From a virus, in the IMG/VR virus record IMGVR_UViG_3300043607_000045, positions 1-64,000 of that record: a DNA stretch of 64,000 nt; one strand, written 5' to 3'. The notes below the pieces were generated by a model that was given only the letters and a program-made list of their open reading frames with translations, did not search any database and was not told the DNA's origin. Position numbers and translations under genes: made by a program. Positions 17,942-25,692 of this stretch are shown here, one piece after another (within the stretch, counting starts at the first letter, position 1; every line of letters begins with the position of its first letter).

Positions 17942-18391
17942 CTACCGCTGGAGCGCCAGGGCCAGGGTCGCCGCGGCGTAGGCGGCCGCCTCGGGATGGG
18001 TGCGGAGCCGATGCCCAGCGACGTTGAGGATCCGGATCTCGAAGGTAGCGAGCCAGCTCCGGAGGGTCTGCGACAGCGGGTTGACCAGGACCGCCTTACC
18101 GTAGTCCTCGACCGCGCGCAACGTGCAGTCTCGCCCGGGGCTCTTGTGCTCGCCGAACCATACGGTCCCGTCTGCGATCCGCACGTTGTGCCGGGTGCGC
18201 AGCCGGTAGCCGGCGAAGGTGCACGCGGTCAGCCCGAAGTGATCCCGCAGCAGCTCGGGGTTGGGGCCGGCGTCGGTGTGGTAGCCGAGCGGCGCCATGC
18301 CGCCCGTTTTGTAGCCCAGCTCGAAGGCGACCCGCAGCGCGACCTGATCCACCCCCGTCTGGCCGCCCGAGATCACCTGCTCCAGGATCAT
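17942..18391 (-). CDS. SLOG-fold protein (putative molybdenum-carrier/YpsA type)
   Basis: ATG 18391 overlaps the upstream stop (ATGA). The 149-residue product starts with ISGGQTGVDQVALRVA, the Rossmann-like nucleotide-binding motif of the SLOG superfamily (Pfam 'putative molybdenum carrier'). It continues with TRHNVRIADGTVWFG, a further family hallmark. Members are thought to bind nucleotides or nucleotide-linked ligands. The molybdenum name is historical and no cofactor binding is shown. Its neighbours are a HAD phosphatase and, further up the operon, a macro-domain protein, all of them nucleotide-related folds. Confidence 0.8.
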   Translation of the reverse strand: MILEQVISGGQTGVDQVALRVAFELGYKTGGMAPLGYHTDAGPNPELLRDHFGLTACTFAGYRLRTRHNVRIADGTVWFGEHKSPGRDCTLRAVEDYGKAVLVNPLSQTLRSWLATFEIRILNVAGHRLRTHPEAAAYAAATLALALQR

Positions 18392-18897
18392 ACGCCGGTG
18401 TCCAGATCCTGATCCGTGACGCGCGTCCGAAGGCGATCGTAGCGCTCCTGCAGCGTCTCGCCCGTGTTCGTGATCACCGCCTGGACCTTGTCGTCCCAGC
18501 ACTCGATCATCTGCCAGTCCTTGGTCGCCGTGATCGGGAGGATCTCCCCGAGGTGTTCGAGGCACCACGCGGCGATCAGCTGGCGCTGGCCGGCGGCGAA
18601 GGCTTTGTCGTCGCGCGCCTGACTACTGAGCCGGTTGTTGCAGCCGACCCGCGCGGTGAAGATCCGCACGTCCTTGCCCTCCGCCAGCCAGCCCTTCACC
18701 CGCGCGACCATCGCGGGGATCGGCTTACCCGCGACCCAGACCTGTTGCGGACCCCCGTCCGGATCCCACTCCGCCAGGGTCCCGTCGAAGTCGACCGCGA
18801 TCCACCGCTCGGGATGCGGGAGTACGCGATGCTGCTCGCACTGGTGATCCGCCCCACGGTCACAGCCGCAGGGTTGCGTGCTCCGGTCGTTTCTCAC
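18388..18897 (-). CDS. HAD-like phosphatase
   Basis: The GTGA overlap supports the start at 18897. The sequence WIAVDFDGTLAEW (about residue 32) gives HAD motif I with both Asp residues, KDVRIFTARV gives motif II (Thr), and CWDDKVQAVI gives a late acidic motif. Length (about 169 residues) fits the small phage HAD group with little or no cap. A Cys/His-rich N-terminus (CGCDRGADHQCEQH) may bind zinc. The substrate is unknown; phage HADs often act on nucleotides or polynucleotide ends. It forms a coupled pair with the SLOG gene. Confidence 0.8.
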   Translation of the reverse strand: MRNDRSTQPCGCDRGADHQCEQHRVLPHPERWIAVDFDGTLAEWDPDGGPQQVWVAGKPIPAMVARVKGWLAEGKDVRIFTARVGCNNRLSSQARDDKAFAAGQRQLIAAWCLEHLGEILPITATKDWQMIECWDDKVQAVITNTGETLQERYDRLRTRVTDQDLDTGV

Positions 18898-19181
18898 CAC
18901 CGCCTCCCTCCAAATCCTTCCCCTCGCCGGCTCGCCCGATTGGTGCGTGCCGCCTCGATGTTGCCCACCGCCGCCTTCTGCGCCGGGCTCACGCTATGGG
19001 TGCGCTCGACCGTGCTCTGGATCTCGCGCAGTGTGTCCTCGGCCCAGCGATACTGCTCGCTCTGGAGCAGCTCCTCGATCTCCACGCTGAACTTGTACCA
19101 GTCCTGATCCCGGGGATCAGAAGGTTTCGGACTCTGAATCGGCTGGTCGTTCAGGTGCAGTTCCTCGGGCGTCTTCCCCAT
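18894..19181 (-). CDS. small helical protein, unknown
   Basis: A strong GGAGGAA lies about six bases before ATG 19181. The 95-residue product is charged and mostly helical (DQDWYKFSVEIEELLQSEQYRWAEDTLREI), with a basic Gly/Arg tail. It lies between the glycosyltransferase and the HAD gene and overlaps the end of the former by 65 bases. No family recognised. Confidence 0.7.
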   Translation of the reverse strand: MGKTPEELHLNDQPIQSPKPSDPRDQDWYKFSVEIEELLQSEQYRWAEDTLREIQSTVERTHSVSPAQKAAVGNIEAARTNRASRRGEGFGGRRW

Positions 19182-20151
19182 CGAGTTCCTCCGTCACTTG
19201 TGCATAGCGCTTGAAGAGATCGGGCCCCAGTGCCTCGGCGATCGTCTGAGGCTGCTTGACCTCGGTGAGGTTCATCATGCGCTGGTTCAGCTCCTCGATC
19301 GACGGGGCCGTCTCCTGGGCTTTACTCCATGCCTGCAGCGCCGGGGTCGTCGCCGACCCGTCATCTTTGGCGTCGGGCTCGCTGAACCCCCCACCGAACG
19401 GGATCACAAACCGCTCCTGGTTGACCGGCCCGCCCCACTTCTTCGCATAATACGCGCGGCTCTGGTGCTCGATCGCGCCCCGGATCCGCTCGGCCTCGGG
19501 CGCCGGCAGCAGCTTGAGGGTCTGACTCGCCAGATGCAAGTAGGGCAGGTTCACCGAGAAGATCCGGGATCCTTCCTTGGCGAGCAGCAGCCGGCGGTGG
19601 TAGTCCAGATCCTCACAGAACGCCGGGATGAAGTGCTCGTCGAACTGAAAGCGGTGATGGCAGTCGCGCGAGATTAGGAAGCAGGAGAAGTCGGGGCCCC
19701 CGCGCGCGTGGCTGAACGCCATCCACTCGGCCGTCCCCAGGGTGGTGTAGTCGCGCGTGGGATCGAACTCGGCCTCGCGCACGCCGACCGCGGTGACAAA
19801 GAGCGCGTTCTGCTGGTTGAGGACGGTGTGGAGGATCTGCACCGTGCGCGGGTGCAGTCGAACATCGTTGTTGACCACCAGCGCGACGTCGCCGCCCGAG
19901 TGCCACACCGTCTCCAGGGCGAGATTCCAGCTCGCGCTCAGACTCGGGAGTGGGGGCTGGTGGTGCCACACAAAGATCCGGGAGTCCTGCTCGGCGAGGC
20001 GCTCCAGTCGATCGCGGAAGGCGTCATCCACCCCCTGGTTGATCACCAGGATCCGGGTCGGGACCGACTGCGCTAGGAGATCAGAGATCGCGGCCTCGGT
20101 CATCGCGGGGCCGGCCAGGACGGGCATCACACACCAGATCGGATCAGTCAT
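19117..20151 (-). CDS. GT2-like glycosyltransferase
   Basis: The start has AGGAG eight bases upstream. The 344-residue protein begins with a GT-A Rossmann half (ILVINQGVDDAF), has VVNNDVRLHP in the place of the DxD metal site, and has FCEDLDYHRRL (an ED motif), which in GT2 enzymes helps supply the catalytic base. The last 90 residues are charged, helical and probably a tail outside the fold. It would transfer sugar from an NDP-sugar. It is the distal member of the sugar cassette that runs up to position 34638. Confidence 0.8.
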   Translation of the reverse strand: MTDPIWCVMPVLAGPAMTEAAISDLLAQSVPTRILVINQGVDDAFRDRLERLAEQDSRIFVWHHQPPLPSLSASWNLALETVWHSGGDVALVVNNDVRLHPRTVQILHTVLNQQNALFVTAVGVREAEFDPTRDYTTLGTAEWMAFSHARGGPDFSCFLISRDCHHRFQFDEHFIPAFCEDLDYHRRLLLAKEGSRIFSVNLPYLHLASQTLKLLPAPEAERIRGAIEHQSRAYYAKKWGGPVNQERFVIPFGGGFSEPDAKDDGSATTPALQAWSKAQETAPSIEELNQRMMNLTEVKQPQTIAEALGPDLFKRYAQVTEELDGEDARGTAPERPADSESETF

Positions 20152-20200
20152 CGGTCGAGACTCCTAGAGAAGGTGACGCGCGGAAGGAGCCGACACTCTA

Positions 20201-20509
20201 TCACGGATTCCGCTTGCCGACGACCGCGCGCAGTCCAAGAAATAATAGATCCCAGGCGCCCCGCGCGACGTTGTCGAAGTCGGGGATCTGCCCTGGCTCA
20301 CTATCCACCAGGAGTGCGGCATCGTCGGTGAGCGCGAGCCGGCCTTTCTTCCAGGGCTGATCGGTTGTGCCCGGCAGGGTCTTCGAGAAGATCGCCTCGT
20401 AGAGCGTACCGACGGATGACCCGCCGGCGTTGGCGATCCAGCCGACGCCGAGCAGGCGATCGTGCGCGGGGCCGCGGGCGCTGACCATCTCCAAGGTGAC
20501 GCGGATCAT
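20201..20509 (-). CDS. conserved small phage protein
   Basis: The 102-residue product starts MIRVTLEMVSA and has the centre WIANAGGSSVGTLYEA. This matches a widespread small phage protein family that usually reads MIRVxLxSA... with a nucleotide-style Gly-rich turn. Function is unknown. The ATG overlaps the stop of the macro-domain gene by four bases. A 49-base spacer separates its end from the glycosyltransferase start. Confidence 0.65.
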   Translation of the reverse strand: MIRVTLEMVSARGPAHDRLLGVGWIANAGGSSVGTLYEAIFSKTLPGTTDQPWKKGRLALTDDAALLVDSEPGQIPDFDNVARGAWDLLFLGLRAVVGKRNP

Positions 20510-20952
20510 ATAGTTACCACCGTAAATCGGTCATCCAGGATCTCCGCCAAGATCGGCTTGACCTCGTGCCACTTCCGCTGGCCGTTGCCGCAGCCGGGTC
20601 TGGGCAGTAGCACGGATCCCCACTCCATCTTATCGGTCAGCACCACCAGCTCGATCGCGCTCTGCTTGATCAGTGCCAGATCCGCGCGCATATTCCAGTC
20701 GTGCTTCACTGGGAAGGTCACCAGCCAGGGATCCGCCCCGCTCGGCCCTCTATCCCTCAAGATCGCGACGTGGTTGCCTTCGCGCTGGAGGATCTTCCCG
20801 AGGTTGACCTGCAGGAAAGGATACTTCTCACACGCCTGCTTGGCGCAGCCGCGCCCCATCACCGCCCGGCCGTTGCTCTTGACGGATCCGTTGGTGGTGA
20901 TGCAGCGCGCGTCGGCGAGGGTCTCCCAGAGGTCGAGGAGATCTTCACGCAT
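20506..20952 (-). CDS. macro-domain (ADP-ribose-binding) protein
   Basis: The 148-residue protein opens with CITTNGSVKSNGRAVMGRG, the ligand-binding loop of Poa1p-like macro domains, with AKQACEKYP after it. A second loop LLPRPGCGNGQRKW follows near residue 115 and fits the phosphate-binding turn. Such proteins bind or hydrolyse ADP-ribose or ADP-ribose-1''-phosphate. In phages they could process NAD-derived metabolites made by the host or by toxins. The gene overlaps the Dam-like gene by eight bases. Confidence 0.85.
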   Translation of the reverse strand: MREDLLDLWETLADARCITTNGSVKSNGRAVMGRGCAKQACEKYPFLQVNLGKILQREGNHVAILRDRGPSGADPWLVTFPVKHDWNMRADLALIKQSAIELVVLTDKMEWGSVLLPRPGCGNGQRKWHEVKPILAEILDDRFTVVTI

Positions 20953-21535
20953 GGGGGATCTCCTCTCGCCAGTACCAGAACTCGTAGCCGGGGGTAACCT
21001 CCGGCCCGTAGATCAGCACACAGCAGTCCTTCGGGTAGAGCGGCGGCTGCGTATAGCAGGCCGGCGTCTTCCCGTCCTTCAGGGTCGCCGGGTCGATCGT
21101 GGTCGCCCAATCAGGGATGAAGCAGAGCCGCCCGTTGAGCAGCCAGACCTGCGCCTTGCCGTGGACCCAGTCGCCCCACCAGTCGCTCCCGACGCCGGCC
21201 GGCACCAGCAGCGCGCTCCGGGTCCCGAGCTGCGCCTCCGCCCACGCCTTCTCCACCCAGGGCTCGATCTTCTCAAACGGCATGTTGCACCAGACCACCC
21301 CGCCGATCGGCACCTCCCACTGGGGATCCAGCGGATTCCAGGGCGTCAGCAGACCGTTCTCCTCCACCGTGTAGTAGAGGTCGGCGACCGCGTTGGTGGG
21401 GTCGGCGGCCGCGTCGAGGCTGAACCCCGGGATCTGGAGCTTGTGCTTCACCGCCACCAGCAGGCGCGCCTCGGTCTGGTAGTCCTGCTTCGAGGATCCC
21501 GGCTTCTGCGCCGGCATCTTGCGACGGGGGCTCAT
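20945..21535 (-). CDS. phage N6-adenine DNA methyltransferase (Dam family, PF05869-like)
   Basis: ATG 21535 overlaps the upstream stop (ATGA) and has AGGTGA seven bases upstream. The 196-residue protein shows the phage Dam layout: FSLDAAADPTNAV near residue 40, then VVWCNMPFEKIEPWVEKA, then ALLVPAGVGSDWW, and VWLLNGRLCFIPDW. The catalytic motif IV is normally (D/N)PP(Y/F); here it reads NMPF, with Met in place of the first Pro. If active it would methylate adenine in a short target such as GATC, a word that is very common in this genome. Activity with NMPF is not certain. Confidence 0.8.
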   Translation of the reverse strand: MSPRRKMPAQKPGSSKQDYQTEARLLVAVKHKLQIPGFSLDAAADPTNAVADLYYTVEENGLLTPWNPLDPQWEVPIGGVVWCNMPFEKIEPWVEKAWAEAQLGTRSALLVPAGVGSDWWGDWVHGKAQVWLLNGRLCFIPDWATTIDPATLKDGKTPACYTQPPLYPKDCCVLIYGPEVTPGYEFWYWREEIPHA

Positions 21536-21684
21536 CGCCGAGTCACCTGGGCATAGACACCGGCGAGGAGGAAGCACACCCCCGCCCCCACCAGCCGCGC
21601 CGCCGGCGGATCTTCACTCACGCTCCAGATCAGGATCAGGCCGCCCAGGAGGGTCAGGCTGAGGATCACGACGTTCCGGCCCAT
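21532..21684 (-). CDS. 50-residue two-span membrane microprotein
   Basis: The 50-residue product has two hydrophobic spans, VVILSLTLLGGLILIW and AARLVGAGVCFLLAGVYA, joined by a short polar loop (SVSEDPP). Its ATG has AAGGT about nine bases upstream and its stop overlaps the Dam-like start by four bases. It overlaps the end of the zinc-ribbon gene by 71 bases in another frame. Third-position GC is high throughout, so I consider it real. Function unknown; holin-like or envelope-associated roles are possible. Confidence 0.6.
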   Translation of the reverse strand: MGRNVVILSLTLLGGLILIWSVSEDPPAARLVGAGVCFLLAGVYAQVTRR

Positions 21685-21790
21685 AGGGAGTTACCTTTGA
21701 ACAGACTTCGCAGTACAACCCCCCGGGCTCCCACTTGAGCAGGGAGGGATCTTTGTTCGTGCAGTGCTCACACCGGATCGGGTCGGCCAT
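21614..21790 (-). CDS. small zinc-ribbon protein
   Basis: The 58-residue product starts MADPIRCEHCTNKD and closes the ribbon with LYCEVC (Cys-x2-Cys twice), leaving a 14-residue knuckle. The Pro/Asp-rich tail lies over the start of the membrane microprotein and may be dispensable. The start lies inside the end of the upstream methyltransferase gene by 23 bases. Confidence 0.65.
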   Translation of the reverse strand: MADPIRCEHCTNKDPSLLKWEPGGLYCEVCSKVTPYGPERRDPQPDPPGRPDPDLERE

Positions 21791-23021
21791 GGCTGACGAT
21801 GTCGACCTCGGGCAAGGGGAAGAGGATCCGCCCACCCTGGTCCAGGTACTCGGTCTCGCGTGTGAGGAGCGCCTCGCGGAACTGCCAGATCCCCGCCAGC
21901 AGCAGGGAGGGGGGATTCTCGCGCCCCCGGATCTCGCTCACGATCGGGATCCCATTGGCCGTCCGGCCATACTTCTCGGGGTTGCGCTCCCACGCCTGGC
22001 GGATCTGGGCCGGCCCCAGCCCGCACACCTGCAGCAGCGTCAAGCCCTTGGTGCTGGCGCCGTAGAGGTCGATGCCATACGTCTGCAGGCCGTCGATCAG
22101 GCTCGCGATCTGCTTGCGCACCTCGTCCACCCGCCAGGCGAAGCTCCCGAGCGCCTGCCAGCCGATGGAGCCCAGCTCCGCCACCCGCAGCTCGTCGACG
22201 CTGCTCTGGATCGGGAAGGTGCGCCGGCGGACCACGATGCGGAGGGATCCGCCGTTGATGGCGCGCCGCTCGACGTGCGTCACCTGCAGGTCGACGCTGC
22301 AGCTCTCCAGGAACCACAGGAAGGCGCTCAGGCTCCAGTAGGTCAGGTGCTCGTGGCAGATGTTGTCGAAGGCGGTGGTCTCGATCATCTGGGCGAGATC
22401 CTGCAGTTGGAGGATCCACACCCCGTCCGGATGGAGCACCTGATCCACCGCCCGGACGAACTGGGTCGGGTCGTCGAGCCCGTAGAACATCGCGATCGAG
22501 GTCAGGATCTTCACCCGGCCGGCGATGTGCTGCAGCTGGGATCCGTCCCGGGGCGGGAAGTAGTCGGGGATCAGCACCTCGCAGTGGGCGGCGCAGGCGT
22601 CCTTGAGGTTCTGCGCCGGCTCGATCGCGATGCGGCCGGCCTGCCAGTGGGCCCGCTGCTTGGGGTACTGGCTGAGCAGGTAGCCGTCATTGGCGCCGAC
22701 GTCGATCACGATGTCCTGGGGGTAGACGCTCACTTCCAGCAGCGCCGCGCCGACAATCGAGGTCAGCTCCTGGCGCATCGCCTCATTGATCGAGGAGCGG
22801 TACCAGTACTGCCGGTAGAGGAGATCCGGGGCGACCGTGTGGGCCAGCTGTACCAGGCTGCAGGTGTCGCAGACCCGGAGATCCAACGGCGCGCGCGGCG
22901 AGGGCGGATCCCCCGGGAGTGGGAAGCGGGGCAGGTCGAGGATCCCCAGATCCAGGACCGGCGAGAGGGGCCCGCGGCAGGTGCGGCAGAGCCGATCGGT
23001 GGCGACGATGGGGACGACCAT
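21768..23021 (-). CDS. C-methyltransferase of deoxysugar type (Methyltransf_13/14 layout)
   Basis: The 417-residue protein has the three-part layout of sugar C-methyltransferases. There is an N-terminal zinc-binding domain (LCRTCRGPL and RVCDTCSLVQ), a SAM domain with IVIDVGANDGYLL (residues about 104-116) and NICHEHLTYW (about 220), and a C-terminal Rossmann-like half with IDLYGASTKG (about 320). Relatives such as TylC3 and NovU methylate dTDP-4-keto-6-deoxysugars. None of the enzymes that make such a sugar are visible nearby, so the substrate would come from the host or from outside this window. Confidence 0.88.
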   Translation of the reverse strand: MVVPIVATDRLCRTCRGPLSPVLDLGILDLPRFPLPGDPPSPRAPLDLRVCDTCSLVQLAHTVAPDLLYRQYWYRSSINEAMRQELTSIVGAALLEVSVYPQDIVIDVGANDGYLLSQYPKQRAHWQAGRIAIEPAQNLKDACAAHCEVLIPDYFPPRDGSQLQHIAGRVKILTSIAMFYGLDDPTQFVRAVDQVLHPDGVWILQLQDLAQMIETTAFDNICHEHLTYWSLSAFLWFLESCSVDLQVTHVERRAINGGSLRIVVRRRTFPIQSSVDELRVAELGSIGWQALGSFAWRVDEVRKQIASLIDGLQTYGIDLYGASTKGLTLLQVCGLGPAQIRQAWERNPEKYGRTANGIPIVSEIRGRENPPSLLLAGIWQFREALLTRETEYLDQGGRILFPLPEVDIVSHGRPDPV

Positions 23022-23025
23022 GGGG

Positions 23026-23667
23026 CTAGCTCCGTTTCTGGAGACAGAGGGAGGCGAAGGTGTAGTCGTAGACGTGTGGGCCGTGGTAGGTCCAGTCGGT
23101 GCGACCGAGCACGGCGAAGTTATGGCGGATCATCGACACCGCGAGGTCGGTCCAGGTGCGCTCGGTGAAGATCCGCTTGCGCATCCAGTGGAAGTGAAAG
23201 GGATCTGCATTCGAGAGCGGATGGGCGCCGGCCATGTCGCCGTAGTCCATGGTCAGGAAGAGCAGTCCGCCTGGCGCGACCAGACAGCTCAGATGGTAGA
23301 GGAACTGGTCGAGATCGTCGACGTGCTCCAGCACGCTCAGACAGAAGACCGCCGCCCCCAACCGCGGGCCGCCCGTCAGAAAGTCGGCGAGCGTATCGCC
23401 GTGCAGCTCCTTGGGGTCGATGATCCGCACCTGGTAGGGATCTAGCATGTAGTAGAACGGGCTGCCGGATCCGCCGACGTCGTAGATCGGCTCCCCGACG
23501 CGCGAGGTCTCCGCCCAGAGGTTGTGGGCACGGAGGGCCAGCGCGTACTCCCACCGGCGCATCGGGTGCTGCGTAGAGGCGCGCGCGAAGGACTCGTCGA
23601 CCACCGCTAGCTCGGAGGTGAGCAGGAGGAGGTCGGCCGGGTCGAGCGTCTTGGTCAGGGGGATCAT
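23026..23667 (-). CDS. class I SAM methyltransferase
   Basis: The 213-residue protein has SAM motif I as IYDVGGSGSPFYY (residues about 61-73), an acidic residue after strand 2 (IIDPKEL), and a motif IV-like AAVFCLSVLEHVDDL. A helical lid domain forms the N-terminus. It resembles Methyltransf_11-type enzymes found in sugar clusters. ATGA overlaps link it to the FkbM gene, so it is probably translated with the cassette. Confidence 0.82.
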   Translation of the reverse strand: MIPLTKTLDPADLLLLTSELAVVDESFARASTQHPMRRWEYALALRAHNLWAETSRVGEPIYDVGGSGSPFYYMLDPYQVRIIDPKELHGDTLADFLTGGPRLGAAVFCLSVLEHVDDLDQFLYHLSCLVAPGGLLFLTMDYGDMAGAHPLSNADPFHFHWMRKRIFTERTWTDLAVSMIRHNFAVLGRTDWTYHGPHVYDYTFASLCLQKRS

Positions 23668-24347
23668 AGCGGCCTCGCGACGTAGTCCCAGATGTCCTCG
23701 CGGATCCGGGTCACGTTGTAGCCCTCAGCGCTGAAGAAGCGGAGGTAGTCGTCCCAGTCGTCGCCCTGCCAGCTGCTCGCCGCCTCCTCGAACTCGAAGA
23801 GGATCAGTGGGCGATCCCGGCGGATGGTCTGGCGCAGGCCCCGCAGGGCGCGCAGATCACAGCCTTGCGCGTCGACCTTGATCAGCGAGATGGGGCGAGT
23901 CCCCACCACCGAGTCGAGCACCACGCTCTCTAGGGCGGTCGGCTCGAAGCACCGGACATAGGCGAGCGAGGCGACATTCGGGCAGCTGTCCAAGTTCCCC
24001 GCTGGCCAGCCGAGCAGCGCATCCGGGGCCACCGTGAACCAGGCCGGCGCCCGGTCGTAGGCCACCCCCCAGATCACCTCGACGTCGCTGCCCTGCATGT
24101 TGGCCTGCAGCACGCCGGCGGTCACCGGGTGCGCCTCGACCGCGATCACCCCCACGTACTTGGACCGGAGGTAGCGGCTCAGGAAGCCGATGTTCGCGCC
24201 GACGTCGATCGCCCAGCCGGTGGGATCCCCCTCGTCCAGGAAGGGCTTGAGCTGGGCGTCCCAGAAGGCGCCCGACTCCAGCACCTGCCCGAGGTGGTCG
24301 CCCTCCCAGACGAGGAACTCGCCGAGGACGGTGGTGATCTGTCTCAT
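23664..24347 (-). CDS. FkbM-family methyltransferase (first copy)
   Basis: The 227-residue protein has WAIDVGANIGFLSRYL (motif I), VIAVEAHPVTAGVLQANM (motif II) and ISLIKVDAQGCDLRALRG, the diagnostic FkbM motif. These enzymes usually O-methylate sugars or polyketides. It lies between a second methyltransferase and a glycosyltransferase with ATGA overlaps on both sides. The copy at 26075 is related but clearly diverged. Confidence 0.88.
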   Translation of the reverse strand: MRQITTVLGEFLVWEGDHLGQVLESGAFWDAQLKPFLDEGDPTGWAIDVGANIGFLSRYLRSKYVGVIAVEAHPVTAGVLQANMQGSDVEVIWGVAYDRAPAWFTVAPDALLGWPAGNLDSCPNVASLAYVRCFEPTALESVVLDSVVGTRPISLIKVDAQGCDLRALRGLRQTIRRDRPLILFEFEEAASSWQGDDWDDYLRFFSAEGYNVTRIREDIWDYVARPL

Positions 24348-25303
24348 CGGGCCAGCTTGCGCCAGAGGGTGGCATAGCGCTGGCCGAGGGCGACCCAGCT
24401 GTCCTGCTCGGCCAGGGCGACCGTCGCCGGATGCACCCGCCCCAGGTGCAGCAGCGCGAGCTGGTTGGCGACCTCGTAGAAGCTCTCACACCAGTAGATG
24501 GCGCTGTATCCGAGGGGATCCTCGTGGAGCGCGCGCATCTGCCGGCAGCTGGAGAAGGCGATGACCGGCTTGCGCGCCGCGATCCCCTGCAGGATGGCGC
24601 CGCTCTGCCCGGTGTTCGCACAGGTGTAACAGAAGGCGGTGGCGTCGCACCCACCGAGCCAGGCGACCACCTGCGATCGTGGCGTGAAGGCGCGCTCGAC
24701 CAGCAGGCGAGGATTGATCGCCTCCCACCGCATGATGTCGCCGGCGGTCGCCCCGGGCGCGAGCAGGAGCAGCGCCCAGCCGGCCTCTCGCGTCACCCGG
24801 GCTAGCTCGTCGTAGTTCTTCCAGGGGAAGGGGAAGCCGACCGTCCCGAGGATCGGCCGGCCGTTGCTCCACGCTTGGGGATCCTGGTCGAACTCGAAGG
24901 CGCCGGTCCACGCGGGGATACCCATCCGCCAGTAGTGCACCCGCAGCCCGTCGAGGTCGTCGAACGGCTCGTGCACCACCGCCGCGTCGGCCTGATTGGT
25001 GATCCGCTTGCACTGATCCGAGTTAGGGACCCCCGTATCGTGGTAGGTCACCCCGACGGGGATGTCCACGTCTTGCCAGGCGGCGATCGCCTCGGGCGTC
25101 CACTGCGAGTGCAGCGCCGCCTGGTAGTTGAGCCAAATGAGATCGACCGGGCGGGCTAAGCGGTGCACGCCCTGGGGGTGGAGATCCATCACCACCTCGA
25201 TCGCGATGGAGGGATCCGCCTGCTCGACCGCCGCCTTGAGATAGGCGGAGTGCTCGGCGATGCCGCAGGCGGTCCCCCAGGTGCTCACGAGCGCGACTCT
25301 CAC
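24344..25303 (-). CDS. GT4-like (GT-B) glycosyltransferase
   Basis: I chose GTG 25303 because it overlaps the previous stop (GTGA) and begins directly with the first Rossmann strand, RVALVSTWGTACGIAEHS. The second Rossmann half has ILGTVGFPFPWKNYDEL and CYTCANTGQSGAILQGIAAR, the region where GT4 enzymes carry the E-x7-E donor motif; the Glu pair is not conserved in its usual form. The product has 319 residues. An acceptor in the host envelope, virion or DNA is possible. Confidence 0.8.
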   Translation of the reverse strand: MRVALVSTWGTACGIAEHSAYLKAAVEQADPSIAIEVVMDLHPQGVHRLARPVDLIWLNYQAALHSQWTPEAIAAWQDVDIPVGVTYHDTGVPNSDQCKRITNQADAAVVHEPFDDLDGLRVHYWRMGIPAWTGAFEFDQDPQAWSNGRPILGTVGFPFPWKNYDELARVTREAGWALLLLAPGATAGDIMRWEAINPRLLVERAFTPRSQVVAWLGGCDATAFCYTCANTGQSGAILQGIAARKPVIAFSSCRQMRALHEDPLGYSAIYWCESFYEVANQLALLHLGRVHPATVALAEQDSWVALGQRYATLWRKLAR

Positions 25304-25692
25304 GCCGGCACCACCGCCACGACGCGCGAGGGCTTGAACAGGCGGCGGGCGGCTCGACGCGCCCCCTGCCGGCTGGCGTAGCTGACGCTCCAATCGTTCT
25401 TGGCCGCGTCGATCGGCTGGAACCGCACCCGCCCGGTCGTGGTCCGGCCGTAGCGGATCTTCTGGACCGCCTTCACGAGGCGCTTCGCCCCGCCCGGCCG
25501 GCGGTCGAGCGCCTTCTTCACCGCCCGGGTGATCCGCGCGACCTTCGCCTTCGCCCGCCGCTGGGTCCGACTCGGCGGCCGCCGACGCTTGTGCTGCCGG
25601 GCCGGCGGTCGGGATCCCCGCTGCTGTGCCGAGGTCCGCAGCCCGCGGCCGCTCAGCGCCTTCTTCTTCTTCGCCTTGACCTTCTTCGCCAT
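25300..25692 (-). CDS. highly basic Lys/Arg-rich protein
   Basis: The 130-residue product starts AKKVKAKKKKALSGRG and is Lys/Arg-rich through about residue 75, like histone-H1-type tails. The C-terminal 55 residues are more ordered (NDWSVSYASRQGARRAARRLF). It probably binds nucleic acid. Starts and stops overlap its neighbours (TGATG and GTGA), so it is produced with the sugar genes although its job looks different. Confidence 0.65.
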   Translation of the reverse strand: MAKKVKAKKKKALSGRGLRTSAQQRGSRPPARQHKRRRPPSRTQRRAKAKVARITRAVKKALDRRPGGAKRLVKAVQKIRYGRTTTGRVRFQPIDAAKNDWSVSYASRQGARRAARRLFKPSRVVAVVPA

